DNA of 35,757 bases from Alphaproteobacteria bacterium. Lineage in GTDB: Bacteria; Pseudomonadota; Alphaproteobacteria; Rhizobiales; Devosiaceae. The position numbers and the translations under genes are program-made. Below are positions 19,166-29,054 of this stretch, piece by piece. Below the pieces are notes generated by a model. It was not told where the DNA came from and did not search any database. It saw nothing but the letters and a program-made list of their open reading frames with translations. How positions within the stretch are numbered: the stretch's first letter is position 1; the number at the start of each line of letters is the position of its first letter. The stretch is taken from positions 1 through 35,757 of the forward strand of contig JAJRRJ010000231.1 in the NCBI GenBank assembly GCA_024279575.1, written 5' to 3'.

Positions 19166-20545
19166 CTAGGATGCCCGCCCAAGCGCGGTATCAATGGCGG
19201 CAACAATCTCGTCCAGGTCTTCCTTGGTACAGATCAGGGCAGGGGCAAGGCAAAGCGTGTTGTTGAACTTGTCAAAGCTGCGGCTTGTGGCCCCGATCAA
19301 CACCCCTTGCGCCATGCAGTCCGCAACAATCGCCTGCGTGAAGGATTCACTTGCCGGATCTTTGGTGTCCCGGTCCATAACCAGCTCCAGTCCGCAAAAC
19401 AGTCCAAGTCCGCGCACATCCCCGATTATGGAGTGTTTTTCCTGTAGTTTTATCAGTTTTTTCATCAGATATTTCCCCATTACTGTGGCATTGGCCAACA
19501 GGCCGTCGCGTTCAATAATGCGCAGGTTTTCAAGGGCTGCTGCCGGTCCTGCATTGCATCCTCCAAAAGTCGAAATATCCCGGAATAAACTCATATTGTC
19601 GTCTGGTGTCTGTTTGAAATGTTCAAAAACCTCTTCTGTGGTCACGGTGCATGAGATGGCCGCATAACCCGAAGCGACCCCCTTGGCCATGGTCACAATG
19701 TCGGGCTTGATGTCATAATGCTGATAGCCAAACCATTTGCCCGTGCGTCCCAGCCCGCACACCACTTCATCAATATGCAACAAAATGTCATGGCGCTTGC
19801 AGATTGCCTGCACCTCTGCCCAATAGCCCTTTGGCGGGGTAATCACGCCGCCTCCCGCCGTCACCGGCTCCAGCACCAGCCCCCCCACAGTGTCCGGCCC
19901 CTCAGCCAGAATAATCTCCTCAATCGCTTGCGCCGCCCGTAGCCCGTAATCTTCGCATTGTCCCCATTGTGAGCGATATTCAAGACAATGCGGCACTTGA
20001 ACAAATCCTGGCGTAAAGGGGCCAAACTGCGCTTTTCTTTGTTCCTGTCCTGTGGAACTGAGGGCGGTAATCGTCGTACCGTGATAATCGCGGTCTCGAA
20101 AAAGGATTTTGTGTTTTTTGCCCCCATATTTGGCATGGGCAATCTGCCGGATCATTTTATAGGCCTTTTCATTGGCCTCTGAACCTGAACTGGACAAAAA
20201 GACGCGGGACATTCCCGGCATTTTTTCAATCAGCGCGCTGGCAAAATTTGCGCCCGGGATTGAACCCATAGTATTAACAAAGAAATTGAGTTTGACCAGT
20301 TGATCGCGTATCGCATCGGCAATTTCTGTGCGGCCATAACCCACATTTACCGTCCACACGCCCCCCGATGTTGCGTCCAGATATTGTTTGCCGGTAGCAT
20401 CCCAAACGCGCATGCCCTTGCCCTCGATAATCATCATAGGATCACCGGATTCATATTTTTTGTGCTGAGTCAGGTGGTGCCATACATGGTTGCGGTCGTT
20501 TTCAATGACCTGCGAATAGTCATTGCTTTTGTCAGACATTTCCAT
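19166..20545 (-). CDS. tpa: Class III aminotransferase, probable taurine:pyruvate aminotransferase
   Basis: NDRNHVWHHLTQHKKYESGDPMMIIEGKGMRVWDATGKQYLDATSGGVWTVNVGYGR; IDEVVCGLGRTGKWFGYQHYDIKPDIVTMAKGVASGYA; linked to pta and xsc. ATG at 20545 has an RBS. Confidence 0.85.
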   Translation of the reverse strand: MEMSDKSNDYSQVIENDRNHVWHHLTQHKKYESGDPMMIIEGKGMRVWDATGKQYLDATSGGVWTVNVGYGRTEIADAIRDQLVKLNFFVNTMGSIPGANFASALIEKMPGMSRVFLSSSGSEANEKAYKMIRQIAHAKYGGKKHKILFRDRDYHGTTITALSSTGQEQRKAQFGPFTPGFVQVPHCLEYRSQWGQCEDYGLRAAQAIEEIILAEGPDTVGGLVLEPVTAGGGVITPPKGYWAEVQAICKRHDILLHIDEVVCGLGRTGKWFGYQHYDIKPDIVTMAKGVASGYAAISCTVTTEEVFEHFKQTPDDNMSLFRDISTFGGCNAGPAAALENLRIIERDGLLANATVMGKYLMKKLIKLQEKHSIIGDVRGLGLFCGLELVMDRDTKDPASESFTQAIVADCMAQGVLIGATSRSFDKFNNTLCLAPALICTKEDLDEIVAAIDTALGRAS

Positions 20546-20555
20546 GCTCGTTCCT

Positions 20556-21560
20556 TTAAGATTGAGGCGCTTGCGCCTGCACAGCGGTGGTGGCAATCAT
20601 ATGAAATATATCGTTGGCGTTACATCCGCGCGACAGGTCATTGGCAGGTTTTGCCAAACCCTGCATAATTGGTCCAATTGCCATGGCGCCGCCCAGTCTG
20701 TGCGCGATTTTATACCCGATATTGCCCGCCATCAGATTGGGAAATACCAATACATTTGCGCGCCCCTCAAGGCATGAGTTGGCAGCCTTTTGCCTGTGCA
20801 CTTCAGGCACCAGTGCCGCATCCAGTTGGATTTCCCCCTCAATAATCAGGTCTGCGCGCAATTCCTTTGCCAGTCGGGTCCCCTCACGCACCCTTTGCAC
20901 CAGCGGGTGATTGGCGCTGCCAAATGTTGAAAACGAAAGCATGGCCACTCTGGCCTGCACCCCTAAGAGGTGCGCAGCGCTATCCGCCGATGTAATGGCA
21001 ATTTGCGCCAGATCTTCACCCGTGGGGTCAACGTTCAAAGCGCAGTCTGAAAATATAAGAGGCCCTTGAAACTGATCATCGGGTCCGCAATACAACATAA
21101 TGAAAAAACTTGAAATCAAATCATAGCGCGGTGATTTTCCGATAATATGCAGCGCCGCCCGCATGGTTTGCCCACTGGTAAACACCGCCCCGGAAAGCGT
21201 TCCGTCCGCTAAACCCAAGTGTACCATCATTCCCGCAAAATTGAGTGGCTTTGTCATCAGTCGGTGCGCCACATGCGCTGAAACCTTTTTGTGAGCGCGC
21301 AGTTGGCGGTAAGCGGCACTAAAGCGTGCCAAATGTTTGCTATCTTGTGAGTTGATGATTGAAATGGGCAGGCCTTTCATCTCCTTGGCTTCTGCCATGG
21401 CACCAATTTTAGCGCCGTCCCCAAGCAGGGTGATTTGAGCAATCCCTTCCTTGGCCGCCCGAATGGCCGCGCACATAACACGCGCGTCGTCCCCTTCGGC
21501 CAAAACAATGTGTTTTGGCGAAGTTTTGGCTCTTTCAATCAGGTCATTTACAGGTTTCAC
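20556..21560 (-). CDS. pta: Phosphate acetyltransferase
   Basis: KHIVLAEGDDARVMCAAI...ALNVDPTGEDLAQIAITSADSA...MLSFSTFGSANHPLVQRV...NVLVFPNLMAGNIGYKIAHRLGGAMAIGPIMQGLAKPANDLSRGC. Confidence 0.93.
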   Translation of the reverse strand: MKPVNDLIERAKTSPKHIVLAEGDDARVMCAAIRAAKEGIAQITLLGDGAKIGAMAEAKEMKGLPISIINSQDSKHLARFSAAYRQLRAHKKVSAHVAHRLMTKPLNFAGMMVHLGLADGTLSGAVFTSGQTMRAALHIIGKSPRYDLISSFFIMLYCGPDDQFQGPLIFSDCALNVDPTGEDLAQIAITSADSAAHLLGVQARVAMLSFSTFGSANHPLVQRVREGTRLAKELRADLIIEGEIQLDAALVPEVHRQKAANSCLEGRANVLVFPNLMAGNIGYKIAHRLGGAMAIGPIMQGLAKPANDLSRGCNANDIFHMIATTAVQAQAPQS

Positions 21561-21601
21561 GGTTGTTGCCCCATCAATGCAAAAAAACAGCTCATAAACC
21601 T

Positions 21602-23371
21602 CTATTGAGGTTGCATATCCATCGGGTCAATCCCGGCAACTTTCACCGGTTTTGTCATCGCATCGCGCCGGAAGGGTTCCCCCATTTCCTGATTAAGCAT
21701 CACCTCGATAAAGGTCGTTTCTCCACGCTCCATTTGCGCATTTACAGCTTCATCCAGCACCCGGCTCAATTCCTGCATACTGCTGGCAGTCACCCCGTTA
21801 ACCCCGCAGGCCTTTGCAATCCCGGCATAGGACACGTTGTAGTCCAACTCGGTGCCAACAAAATTATCGCTATACCAAAGGGTGGTATTGCGTTTTTCAG
21901 CGCCCCATTGGTAATTTCTGAAAATCACCATGGTGATGGCGGGCCAGTTCTCACGCCCGCACGCGGTCATTTCATTCATGGATATGCCAAACGCACCATC
22001 ACCGGCAAACCCCACCACCGGCACATCGGGCTGATCGATTTTTGCCCCCAAAATTGCAGGAAAACTATATCCGCAAGGGCCAAATAAACCCGGAGCCAGA
22101 TATTTGCGCCCGGCCTCAAATGTGGGGTAGGCGTTGCCGATGGCGCACACGTTGCCAATATCGGAGCTGATAATAGCCTCTTTTGGTAAACTGGCCTCAA
22201 TAGCGCGCCATGCCTGACGGGGCGACAACAGGTTTGGTTTGTCCGCCCGCGCGCGCTGGTTCCAATCAGTGCCCTTGTCGTCGTCCTCATGGTCCATCGA
22301 GGTTAGAGTCTGCGCCCATGCGGATTTTGTTTGTGCTATTATCTGGAGCCTGTCCGCGCGGTTTGTGTCCCCCGCATCCGGGGACAATTGTCCCAGAATT
22401 TGTGTTGCAACCATCGCCGCATCCCCCACGATCCCCACATCAATTGCCTTGGTAAGCCCAATTCTGTCGGGGTTGATATCCACCTGAATAATTTTTGCTT
22501 CCGTGGGCCAGTAGTCAATGCCATAGCCGGGCAGGGTGGAAAACGGATTAAGCCGTGTTCCAAGCGCCAGCACCACATCGGCTTGCGAAATTAACTCCAT
22601 CGCCGCTTTTGATCCATTATAGCCAAGCGGCCCGGCAAAAAGCGGGTGCGAGCCGGGAAAAGCATCATTGTGTTGATACCCGCAACACACTGGCGCATCC
22701 AGGCGCTCTGCCAACAGTTTTGATGCTTCAATCGCCCCCCCGATGACGACGCCAGCGCCATTTAGAATAACCGGAAATTTTGCCTCTGAAAGCAACTTTG
22801 CTGCCATGGCAGTTGCCAGCCTGCCCCCTGAAGGGCGCTCAAATGTCACGATTTGCGGCAATTCAATGTCAATAACTTTTGTCCACATATCGCGTGGTAC
22901 GTTAATTTGCGCGGGGGCACAAAGTCGCTTGGCCTTGTTGATAACCCGATTAAGCACCTCAGCCATTCGGCTCGGATCACGAACCTCTTCCTGATAGGCC
23001 ACGCAGTCAGCAAACATGCGCATTTGCTCAACTTCCTGAAAGCCCCCCTGACCAATAGTTTTGTTGGCTGCCTGCGGCGTTACCACCAGCATCGGGGTAT
23101 GGTTCCAGTATGCGGTTTTTATTGGCGTGACAAAGTTTGCAATGCCCGGCCCGTTCTGGGCAATGGCCATGCTCATTTTTCCCGAAGCACGCGAAAATCC
23201 ATCCGCCATCATTCCGGCGCTATACTCGTGAGCGCAGTCCCAGAAAGTAATCCCCGCCTTGGGGAAATTGTCGGAAATGGGCATGAAAGCTGACCCAATA
23301 ATGCCAAATGCATTGTCGATCCCATGCATCTGCAATACTTTTACAAAGGCTTCCTCGGTAGTCATTTTCAT
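21602..23371 (-). CDS. xsc: Sulfoacetaldehyde acetyltransferase (ThDP enzyme)
   Basis: MTTEEAFVKVLQMHGIDNAFGIIGSAFMPISDNFPKAGITFWDCAHEYSAGMMADGFSRASG; ThDP motif GDGAFGISMNEMTACGRENWPAITMVIFRNYQWGAEKRNTTLWY; linked to pta and tpa. Confidence 0.93.
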   Translation of the reverse strand: MKMTTEEAFVKVLQMHGIDNAFGIIGSAFMPISDNFPKAGITFWDCAHEYSAGMMADGFSRASGKMSMAIAQNGPGIANFVTPIKTAYWNHTPMLVVTPQAANKTIGQGGFQEVEQMRMFADCVAYQEEVRDPSRMAEVLNRVINKAKRLCAPAQINVPRDMWTKVIDIELPQIVTFERPSGGRLATAMAAKLLSEAKFPVILNGAGVVIGGAIEASKLLAERLDAPVCCGYQHNDAFPGSHPLFAGPLGYNGSKAAMELISQADVVLALGTRLNPFSTLPGYGIDYWPTEAKIIQVDINPDRIGLTKAIDVGIVGDAAMVATQILGQLSPDAGDTNRADRLQIIAQTKSAWAQTLTSMDHEDDDKGTDWNQRARADKPNLLSPRQAWRAIEASLPKEAIISSDIGNVCAIGNAYPTFEAGRKYLAPGLFGPCGYSFPAILGAKIDQPDVPVVGFAGDGAFGISMNEMTACGRENWPAITMVIFRNYQWGAEKRNTTLWYSDNFVGTELDYNVSYAGIAKACGVNGVTASSMQELSRVLDEAVNAQMERGETTFIEVMLNQEMGEPFRRDAMTKPVKVAGIDPMDMQPQ

Positions 23372-23374
23372 TTC

Positions 23375-23490
23375 AATTCTCCCCGTATGAATGAAAAAGC
23401 ATGCCTTTGTTTATGAAATATCTGGTCGCGCACTCCGGTTGCTTTGGATTCTCTATAGACAGATATACTCGACTCGCCAAGGGGAGAATT
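23375..23490 (-). promoter_or_regulatory. Candidate cis-regulatory leader of xsc with a perfect SD/anti-SD inverted repeat
   Basis: Plus strand AATTCTCCCC (23375-23384) and GGGGAGAATT (23481-23490), exact reverse complements; the start-proximal copy contains the xsc SD (GGGGAG). Confidence 0.45.
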
Positions 23491-23540
23491 TCTTCCGTTC
23501 TCTCAAAAAAAACACTTTGTTTTTTGGCTGCTTGGTGAAG

Positions 23541-26207
23541 TTAAGCAACAAGCAATGGATTTTTTTCTGTTTCGCGCACAAATTTTGCAAAAGCCTGTCC
23601 GTCCATTGGCCGCGCAAGGCCAAAACCCTGAAGGGTTTTGCATCCCAGTTCCGCCATTATTCTGGCGTGTTCCATGGTTTCCACACCTTCTGCCACACAC
23701 CCAATTCCAAGCGCACTGCCAATATTGACAATGGAATGAACAAGTTCACGTTGTGCTATAGATTGTGTAATTGGCATGACCAGTTGACGATCAATTTTGA
23801 GCATTTTTGGACGTAATTTCATCAAAGAAACAATGGAGGCATAACCGGTGCCAAAATCATCCAGTTCAATATCAATGCCAAGTTCACGGATTTGGTCGAT
23901 ATTCCAGGCGACCTGATCCGAAGAACTGTCCAGAAGAATCGTCTCAAGAAATTCAAATGTGAGGGTGCCCGGGGTAATATTCAGCTCTTTTAGACCATCA
24001 ATCAGCTTTTCGTCGCTTAAGCGCCTGGCTGAAATATTGACCGACACACGAGGCACATTTAACCCGGCGTGCTTCCATGCATCCATCTGTTTTAACGCCT
24101 GAGCAAGCACAAGTGCATCGATAGTTGCCATTACATTCAGTTCTTCAGAGATTTCTAAGAATTCATGTGGTCCCAAAAGGCCACGGGTCGGGTGTTCCCA
24201 GCGCACGAGGGCTTCAACCCCCGATATTTGCAGGGTTTTCGCGTCAAACTGGCCCTGATAGTGCACGATGAACTGTTCCTGCTCGATACCGCTCAGTATT
24301 TCATCAGCAACACATTTCGTGTTTACCGCCGCCTGATGCAATTGTTTGGTATAGAAACGGAATGTATTCCGCCCCTCTTTTTTGGCATGGTAAAGCGCAA
24401 TATCCGCGTTTATGAGCAATTGATCTGAGTTGGCGTCAGCTGCTTCCTTGCTTGCAATTCCGATACTTACACTACACCGGCTTTCACGCATATTAATGAG
24501 CAGGGGGCGACGCATTTCCTCATTGATGCGGGTGGCCAGTCGGGCAAGCAGGGGGTTTTCAAGGCGCGATGTGCAAAGAATAACAAATTCATCCCCCCCT
24601 ACGCGAGCAACAAAATCAGCTGTGCGTACATTTCTGTTCAAAATATTGGCCGCATGCACAAGCATTTCGTCTCCCGCCGCGTGGCCCAGTGTATCATTGA
24701 TCTGTTTGAACCAGTCCAGATCAATATGAAGCAGCGAACAAAACTCTAGCGTGCCAAACGCTTCTTCATGCCTGCCAGCGAGGACTTCGTCCAGATAGCG
24801 CCTGTTTGGCAGCCCGGTAAGTGAATCGTGCAGAGCATTGTGTTCAATTCGAACCTTTGCTTCCTCCAGCTCTGTGTTGCGTGCCTCAGCAAGAATTTTG
24901 GCATTCTCTAGCTGGGCGTTTTTCTCAACATCTTCTGTTATATCCCAGTTCACGCCAAGAATACGAACAAAACCCTCCTCATTCATCATTGTGGAGCCGA
25001 TGGTGCGAATGTGGATAATCGATCCATCCTGCTTAACAAGGCGAAACTGGGACTGGTAAATATTTTGCTCAACCAGGGCCAGGCTGAAATCTCTTTTTGC
25101 GCTTTCCAGGTCGTCCGGGTGCAGTCTTTTGACCCAGTCCTCATAGGCTGGCTTTTTGCCCTTTGGAACGTCATACATTTCACACATACGCTCATCCCAA
25201 AACAACTCTTCCGTTGCAGAGTCAAATTCCCAAACCCCAATTTGAGACGTGCTCAAGGCAAGTTCCAGGCGATTTGAAATCTGTTGAAGCTTTTCAGCAC
25301 TGGAGCGCAATTGCTGTGTGGTTTTTTGCCGCTCCCCCAAAAGCCAGCCAGCGCCAGCTATGGGAAAGATCACGAGCAAACCTGCCAATAAGGACAAAAA
25401 CCGATTTTGCCAGAGGTTGGGGGTGCCATCACTCCATCCACCAGCGGGCGTGGCGGAGAGAACGTAGGTTGCATGTGGTAAATTGATTTGTACAGTGACA
25501 GGGTTTATCAGCTCGCCAGACACATTTTTGAATATGGGCAGGCTTTGCGTCCCCGTCTTTAATAATGTAAGTTCAAGCCCGTTTTCAGGCCCGATACCGC
25601 TTTGGGTAAAAAGTATTTGTGCATCGAGCACCAGGGAAACCATACCCCAGAATTGTTCAGAAACGGTTTTGGCATTTTGGAAAACAGGAATTCGTGCAAT
25701 AAAACCTTTTCCGCCCTGCACAAGGTCCACTGGCCCCTCAAACACAATGGACCTGGTGTCCTTTGCCAATTGAACCGCACCTATTTGCGCATCAACTTTT
25801 GTGTAATCCAGGCCAATAACACTTTGGTTGCCCAATTCCGGATAAACCAGCGTGACAACCAGGTCTGGTGCTGCGGCAATGTTAATGACTTGTGGTAAAT
25901 CAGCAAAAAGCTGACTGGAAAGGGCGCTGTATCGTGCTTGGTCCATGTCGGGTTCAATGGCAAGGGTTGCAACTACTCCCTGCGCCAGTTGAATGCCGGA
26001 ATTAACATTGCTTTCAAAGTCGGCGCGAATTTCATCAAGTTGCTGATGAACTTGTGCTTGCTCCTGTTGCAGGTTTAATTTACGGGCATTGTTCTCAACA
26101 AAAAACATTCCGTAAACAACAAGAATAATCGCAATAACAGCAGGCAGATATAACAGATCAAGCCGTTTTTCCCGCGTGCCGTTAATAACACTAGATAAAT
26201 AATTCAA
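23541..26207 (-). CDS. CHASE-PAS-GGDEF-EAL bifunctional cyclic-di-GMP signalling protein
   Basis: TM plus CHASE-like region, PAS/PAC (IGVWEFDSATEELFWDERMCEMYDVPKGK), RTADFVARVGGDEFVIL, ISGVEALVRWEHP, ELDDFGTGYASI. Confidence 0.92.
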   Translation of the reverse strand: MNYLSSVINGTREKRLDLLYLPAVIAIILVVYGMFFVENNARKLNLQQEQAQVHQQLDEIRADFESNVNSGIQLAQGVVATLAIEPDMDQARYSALSSQLFADLPQVINIAAAPDLVVTLVYPELGNQSVIGLDYTKVDAQIGAVQLAKDTRSIVFEGPVDLVQGGKGFIARIPVFQNAKTVSEQFWGMVSLVLDAQILFTQSGIGPENGLELTLLKTGTQSLPIFKNVSGELINPVTVQINLPHATYVLSATPAGGWSDGTPNLWQNRFLSLLAGLLVIFPIAGAGWLLGERQKTTQQLRSSAEKLQQISNRLELALSTSQIGVWEFDSATEELFWDERMCEMYDVPKGKKPAYEDWVKRLHPDDLESAKRDFSLALVEQNIYQSQFRLVKQDGSIIHIRTIGSTMMNEEGFVRILGVNWDITEDVEKNAQLENAKILAEARNTELEEAKVRIEHNALHDSLTGLPNRRYLDEVLAGRHEEAFGTLEFCSLLHIDLDWFKQINDTLGHAAGDEMLVHAANILNRNVRTADFVARVGGDEFVILCTSRLENPLLARLATRINEEMRRPLLINMRESRCSVSIGIASKEAADANSDQLLINADIALYHAKKEGRNTFRFYTKQLHQAAVNTKCVADEILSGIEQEQFIVHYQGQFDAKTLQISGVEALVRWEHPTRGLLGPHEFLEISEELNVMATIDALVLAQALKQMDAWKHAGLNVPRVSVNISARRLSDEKLIDGLKELNITPGTLTFEFLETILLDSSSDQVAWNIDQIRELGIDIELDDFGTGYASIVSLMKLRPKMLKIDRQLVMPITQSIAQRELVHSIVNIGSALGIGCVAEGVETMEHARIMAELGCKTLQGFGLARPMDGQAFAKFVRETEKNPLLVA

Positions 26208-26290
26208 CTTCTAACCCCAAAACACTGGCGAACATGCACCAAAACTTGTGTTCAATTTACTTTGAACCCATTAAGTTTTTCTAACAGGGG

Positions 26291-27481
26291 TTATTTGAAG
26301 GGTTTTGCGCGCGTAAATATGGCAAAATAGGTGATGCAAAAGATAGCAAAACCCGCAATCCAGGCGCTGGCGGAAAGGTGCAGCCATGCGGTATTGGAGG
26401 GAATAAACTCAGCAACCATTCGAAACACGCTGGCCAGTACGATAAAAGCATAGATCGCAGTAATTGCTTTGTTTGATTTTATCGGTCGCCCTGAATGCCC
26501 CAGACTTGCGCGGGTCATCATGGCCAGCGTCATTATTCCGATCGCCCCCACCATCCATGCATGGGGGATTTGAGTTGACTGGATAAAGCCCCCCAAAAAG
26601 CTGGCATAGGCCAGAATAAAAAACCCGATGGACACGAATAAATATCCCACATGCAAAATGGCAACCATTGGCTCCCCGAATGTTTTCCAGCCAACCCAGC
26701 GCCAGAGCCTGACCAGATGCAGGCCGCCCACAATAAGATAGCCTGCCCAAAGTCCGCGTGTTTCTGGGATGAAAATCCAGGTCACCAGTGCGATGGCGGT
26801 CGAAAATTCAACCAGATTGTCAACTTTGTTGCGGGGCAGGGGCAGGGTGGTTTTCCCCTGTTTTACCAGCCAGTTTCGGGTGAAACTGGGAACAACCCGC
26901 CCGCCGATTATCGTAATCAGCAGAATAATCAGTCCCACCCCGAAGCGCACACCAAGTCCCTGATAGGCCGATCCGTTGATTGCCTCGATGTGAAATAAAA
27001 TGTTGGCCCCGGCCAAAGCTCCAATGATGATCAGTATTTTCAAATTGCGCCAGTTTTTTCCGGCAATGACCTCCCGTCCGATCACCAGCGCCAGCACCAG
27101 TAAAAAACTGCTGTCAATCATTGCCGCGCCAAAATCCGGTAAATACTCAGAGAAAAATACCGCAACGCGCCCAAGTACCCAAAGTCCGGACAAAACAGCC
27201 GTTGGCCAGCCAATTATTGGCAGGCGTCCGGTCCAGTTGGGAACCGCGGTCAATAAAAACCCGGCAATAACTGCAGATGAATAACCAAATACCATTTCAT
27301 GCATATGCCAGTCGACACCGGCCATCCGCGAGGGAATTTCAAGACCCAGCGCCAGAAAACCTATCCATAAAGACATGGAAAGCACGCCCCAGGTTCCGGC
27401 ATACAAAAAGAAAGATCGAAAGCCATGGCTATATAGCGCAGGTCCGGTAAACTCGCGGCGTTTTTGTGCGGATTGGGCCAT
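26291..27481 (-). CDS. NnrS family protein
   Basis: About 12 TM; LYSHGFRSFFLYAGTWGVLSM, DWHMHEMVFGYSSAVIAGFLLTAVPNWTGR, GGRVVPSFTRNWL, MTRASLGHSGRP. Confidence 0.92.
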   Translation of the reverse strand: MAQSAQKRREFTGPALYSHGFRSFFLYAGTWGVLSMSLWIGFLALGLEIPSRMAGVDWHMHEMVFGYSSAVIAGFLLTAVPNWTGRLPIIGWPTAVLSGLWVLGRVAVFFSEYLPDFGAAMIDSSFLLVLALVIGREVIAGKNWRNLKILIIIGALAGANILFHIEAINGSAYQGLGVRFGVGLIILLITIIGGRVVPSFTRNWLVKQGKTTLPLPRNKVDNLVEFSTAIALVTWIFIPETRGLWAGYLIVGGLHLVRLWRWVGWKTFGEPMVAILHVGYLFVSIGFFILAYASFLGGFIQSTQIPHAWMVGAIGIMTLAMMTRASLGHSGRPIKSNKAITAIYAFIVLASVFRMVAEFIPSNTAWLHLSASAWIAGFAIFCITYFAIFTRAKPFK

Positions 27482-27499
27482 GTGGCAGCTTAACTTGTT

Positions 27500-28807
27500 T
27501 TATGAGCCTGATTTGGCCGAGTTGTCATTATGGGTAACTTTATGTGCCTGCGGCACAAAATTATTCATCACCCGTTCGATATGCAATGCTGCTTTGGCCG
27601 GGCCATTTTCCTGTGTGAGGCTTGAAGCAACATTTAACGCTTCTTCCGCATAAGAAGCATTGTTTGATAGATCATACAATGCTTTGGCCAAAATTCTCGG
27701 CGTTAGCTTTTTCAATGGAACCGGTTCTGGACCGCACCCAAGTGCATGCACCCGTTTCCCCCAATAGGGCTGATCGATGGCCTGTGGCACAACAAATGTT
27801 GGCTTTCCAGCATATAGTCCTGCTGCGGTGGTGCCCGCTCCCCCATGATGAACCACACCTTTTACATAATCAAACAGCTTGTCGTGGGGGGCTTTTGCTA
27901 TCGCATAAATGTCTTTTGACAGATTTTCGGCGTTCATTCCGCCCCAGCCGCTGGCCACAACAACCCGGCCACCCCAGATTTTTACTGCTTCTTTTAGAAT
28001 TTCAGTGTTGCGTTGTGCCCCGAATGGCATTGAGCCAAACCCCACATAAATCGGGGGTTCCCCCGCCTCCAGAAACGCTTCAAACGCCTCATCCGGCTCC
28101 CAGTTGGTTTGATCCCTTAAGGGCCAGTATCCGGTTACAATAGCTGTTTTGGGCCAGTCGCGCGGGCGCGGGGAAACGAGGGGGGAATAGGCATAGAGCG
28201 TGACCAGGTTTTTGCCGTGTGTATCCTTGAAAAACCCACCGCTTTTGCGCGCCTCAAGCCCCATTAAATCCCGGCGCAGGCGATTGCGCGGGAAATCATA
28301 ATAGGCCTGCTGAACACTGGTTGCAGCATGGCTGAGCCAGTTCAATGCCCGCCCCATATCCGGTACATCATAATTACAGATGGGGAACTCACCCGTTGAG
28401 TTTAACGGTTGCAGGGCGGTCATAATAGCTGGAATATCAAGCGCTTCGGCAATGTCGATGGCAAAACTGGTATTGATATTCAAAATGATTGCATCCGCCC
28501 CTTGCGCCATTTTCCATGAATTTCTGGCAGCCTCCTCAACGATTTTTTGCCCTTGCTGCAACAAAGCAGGCGCGTTGATCAGAAAGTTGTCCATGGAGTT
28601 TTCAAAGTTTGACTGGCGCAGGAATGAGCGGATATTGCCCACAATGGCATGAAATTCCAGGCCCAGCCCCATGACTTCTGCTTCAAAATCGGCAGGCGCG
28701 CCAAGCACAACTGAATATCCTTTGGAACGCAGCTCCAATGCCAGCGCCAGATAAGGTTGCACGTCACCGCGTGTACCAATTGTAGAAATTGCAATACGCT
28801 TACTCAT
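27500..28807 (-). CDS. GT1-family glycosyltransferase (UGT / sterol-glucosyltransferase-like)
   Basis: MSKRIAISTIGTRGDVQPYLALALELRSKGYSVVLGAP; YVGFGSMPFG; GVVHHGGAGTTAAGLYAGKPTFVVPQAIDQPYWGKRVHALGCGP. Confidence 0.9.
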   Translation of the reverse strand: MSKRIAISTIGTRGDVQPYLALALELRSKGYSVVLGAPADFEAEVMGLGLEFHAIVGNIRSFLRQSNFENSMDNFLINAPALLQQGQKIVEEAARNSWKMAQGADAIILNINTSFAIDIAEALDIPAIMTALQPLNSTGEFPICNYDVPDMGRALNWLSHAATSVQQAYYDFPRNRLRRDLMGLEARKSGGFFKDTHGKNLVTLYAYSPLVSPRPRDWPKTAIVTGYWPLRDQTNWEPDEAFEAFLEAGEPPIYVGFGSMPFGAQRNTEILKEAVKIWGGRVVVASGWGGMNAENLSKDIYAIAKAPHDKLFDYVKGVVHHGGAGTTAAGLYAGKPTFVVPQAIDQPYWGKRVHALGCGPEPVPLKKLTPRILAKALYDLSNNASYAEEALNVASSLTQENGPAKAALHIERVMNNFVPQAHKVTHNDNSAKSGS

Positions 28808-29054
28808 AAAAAACCAAAATATCCGCAAACCACCTTTCGGCAGCATAAATTAATAAGTTTACCCCTGCATCTCTTGTTTGTGCAAGTGTCAAAAGAATTC
28901 AAATTCCTCCTCGCTATTCATGCTTGAAAATTGGGCGGTTGAAAGGCCGGTTCAGCATTATTTGCGCCGCACATTTATATTGCGCATACATAAGGAAAAT
29001 TATGCAAATATCAATTTCCAACCATGATTTAGCAGTATAAAAGTCAAAACCAGC

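Noticed and set aside
21515-22087. 190-aa plus-strand ORF antisense to pta/xsc
   Set aside because: Composition looks like an antisense shadow of conserved xsc codons; no family signature
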